DNA of 51,524 nt from Branchiostoma floridae (lineage: Eukaryota > Chordata > Leptocardii > Amphioxiformes > Branchiostomatidae). The notes beneath the pieces were generated by a model, which did no database searches, was not told the DNA's origin, and saw only the letters and a list, made by a program, of their open reading frames with translations. Location of the stretch: NCBI RefSeq assembly GCF_000003815.2, contig NC_049985.1, forward strand, positions 17,616,679-17,668,202, given 5' to 3'. A program made the position numbers and the translations under genes. Below are positions 50,600 through 51,524 of the stretch, one piece after another (positions within the stretch are counted from its first letter, which is position 1; each line of letters opens with the position of its first letter).

Positions 50600-51524
50600 T
50601 TTATTTATTTATCTATTTGTTCAGCTGTTTACAAACAGCCAGGGCTGCCTATAGACATAGGCTATTGCCAAGGGCCAGCTCTGTGAGAGAAAAATACGTT
50701 ACATATTAAATCACTAGCATTAGCTTAGAAGCAATAATCATTATAATGGTTACAAATTTCTATCATACAGAATAACTTTATTGCGCGACAATTGTACATG
50801 GTACAATGTATGGCAACGACTATTAAACAAAGTACAAAATAGATGTATAGAATAAGACTTAACATCCTAATGAACATAACAATGTGGGCTAATACAAGTC
50901 TTTCATATTACATAGTCGAGTTGGGCTACTCATGAGTTTCGGTATTCTTTCTAATAGCAAAGCAGTCTTTCATATATTTACCAATCTTTGCATTATGGGA
51001 GTTGTGCCATCTAAAGGTATATACAAATCTGTCTGTAGCATCGAGTCTCTTGAAATCTGCAATACTGGATACGAGAAATGTGAACAGCTCATTACGTAAA
51101 ATAGCGTATCTAGAGCATTCCATTATAAAGTGAAGTTCATCTTCAATATGCTTTGGACACAAAGGACAGAACCTTTGGTCAGAGGCTACATTGTAGTATC
51201 TATCTGTTTCAATATTAGATTTATGGCTACTGATTCTTAACTGAGTTATTGATTTTCGAATTTCAAAATTATTGATATCATATAATACAATCTGTACATG
51301 CTAAAAATCACATAGCAGGAGGTAGTGCATGTACTGACATTAATTAACAAAGAATGTATCAACGAGGGAGAGCCAGGCTTTGGCTTGGAATGAGGATAAT
51401 GTGTGAGCTGTTTGTTTTTCAACGTGGAATATCTGTTAACTAAGATAGGCTCTCTGTGAAAAGAAGGGTTTTTCGTGGGTTTGCGTGCACTTTTAGGGAT
51501 ATTGGTATTGACAGGTTGTTTCCT
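50600..51524 (-). mobile_element. LINE 3' portion, minus strand
   Basis: The plus strand begins with ttatttatttatc, the complement of a (TAAA)n tail. Moving right (5' on the minus strand) come a 3' UTR with small hairpins (cctatagacatagg, ctgtttacaaacag) and then a coding remnant. The element may continue past the window end. Confidence 0.6.
50926..51302 (-). pseudogene. LINE C-terminal zinc-knuckle remnant
   Basis: About 125 codons, open from just after a stop near 51303 (ahead of the ATG at 51162). Reads ITQLRISSHKSNIE, then RFCPLCPKHIEDELHFIMEC. The CPLC...EDELHF...C arrangement (CCHC-like) is frequent at the C-terminus of metazoan non-LTR retrotransposon proteins. The RT domain is not in the window. 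Could also be a domesticated fragment, but I see nothing to support that. Confidence 0.6.

Larger units (their letters stand above)
47731..51524. repeat. Tandem segmental duplication, unit 4 (partial)
   Basis: Starts like the others but is more diverged. Its M1 intron is interrupted by a TTAA-flanked element and then a LINE. A fourth LRR coding exon, if present, lies beyond the window. Confidence 0.85.

Overview
The window looks like a stretch of a cephalochordate (amphioxus, Branchiostoma-type) nuclear genome. This is inferred from long intergenic DNA with many decayed transposons, splice-site-like signals, metazoan-type LINE fragments, and a tandem family of leucine-rich-repeat (LRR) type I membrane proteins of the kind that amphioxus genomes carry in expanded numbers. 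It is not bacterial: there are no operons, and the sequence is dominated by eukaryotic repeats.

The backbone is a tandem segmental duplication. Three complete units (about 28-17325, 17326-33465, 33466-47730) and the start of a fourth (47731 to the end) follow each other head to tail. Each full unit contains, in order: a 5' stretch with a conserved micro-ORF; a CRE-containing promoter-like cassette ending in a splice donor; an intron-like stretch ending in a splice acceptor; one intronless LRR receptor coding exon; a 3' flank with degenerate repeats, a hairpin and an old LINE 3' end; a 50-bp hairpin satellite; a 12-bp minisatellite; and two further promoter-like cassettes lying upstream of the next unit's gene.

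The three LRR genes share a signal peptide, LRRNT, 14 or 15 LRRs of 24 residues, LRRCT, a Ser/Thr-rich stalk, one transmembrane helix and a long repetitive tail with many Tyr motifs. Genes 2 (19806-22472) and 3 (35932-38526) are intact. Gene 1 (2213-5287) has one in-frame TAA in its stalk, so as read it would make a soluble ectodomain without membrane anchor or tail. Between genes 2 and 3, 12 of the 16 substitutions in the LRR domain fall on the five solvent-exposed positions of the beta-strand (the concave face). This pattern recalls lamprey VLRs and suggests a diversifying recognition receptor. With three conserved promoter/first-exon cassettes upstream of genes 2 and 3, it is the most interesting system here.

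The units differ by mobile-element traffic. A 975-bp TTAA-flanked piggyBac-like nonautonomous element is present in units 2 and 3, and unit 1 keeps the empty site. A related element in opposite orientation interrupts unit 4. Unit 1 has a private insertion of about 4.1 kb containing a large GC-rich foldback and a 61-bp near-perfect palindrome. Unit 2 has a foldback element and a LINE nested in another repeat. Unit 3 has a LINE that replaced about 400 bp. Unit 4 carries a minus-strand LINE. Two runs of N (980-1081 and 49883-49982) are assembly gaps.
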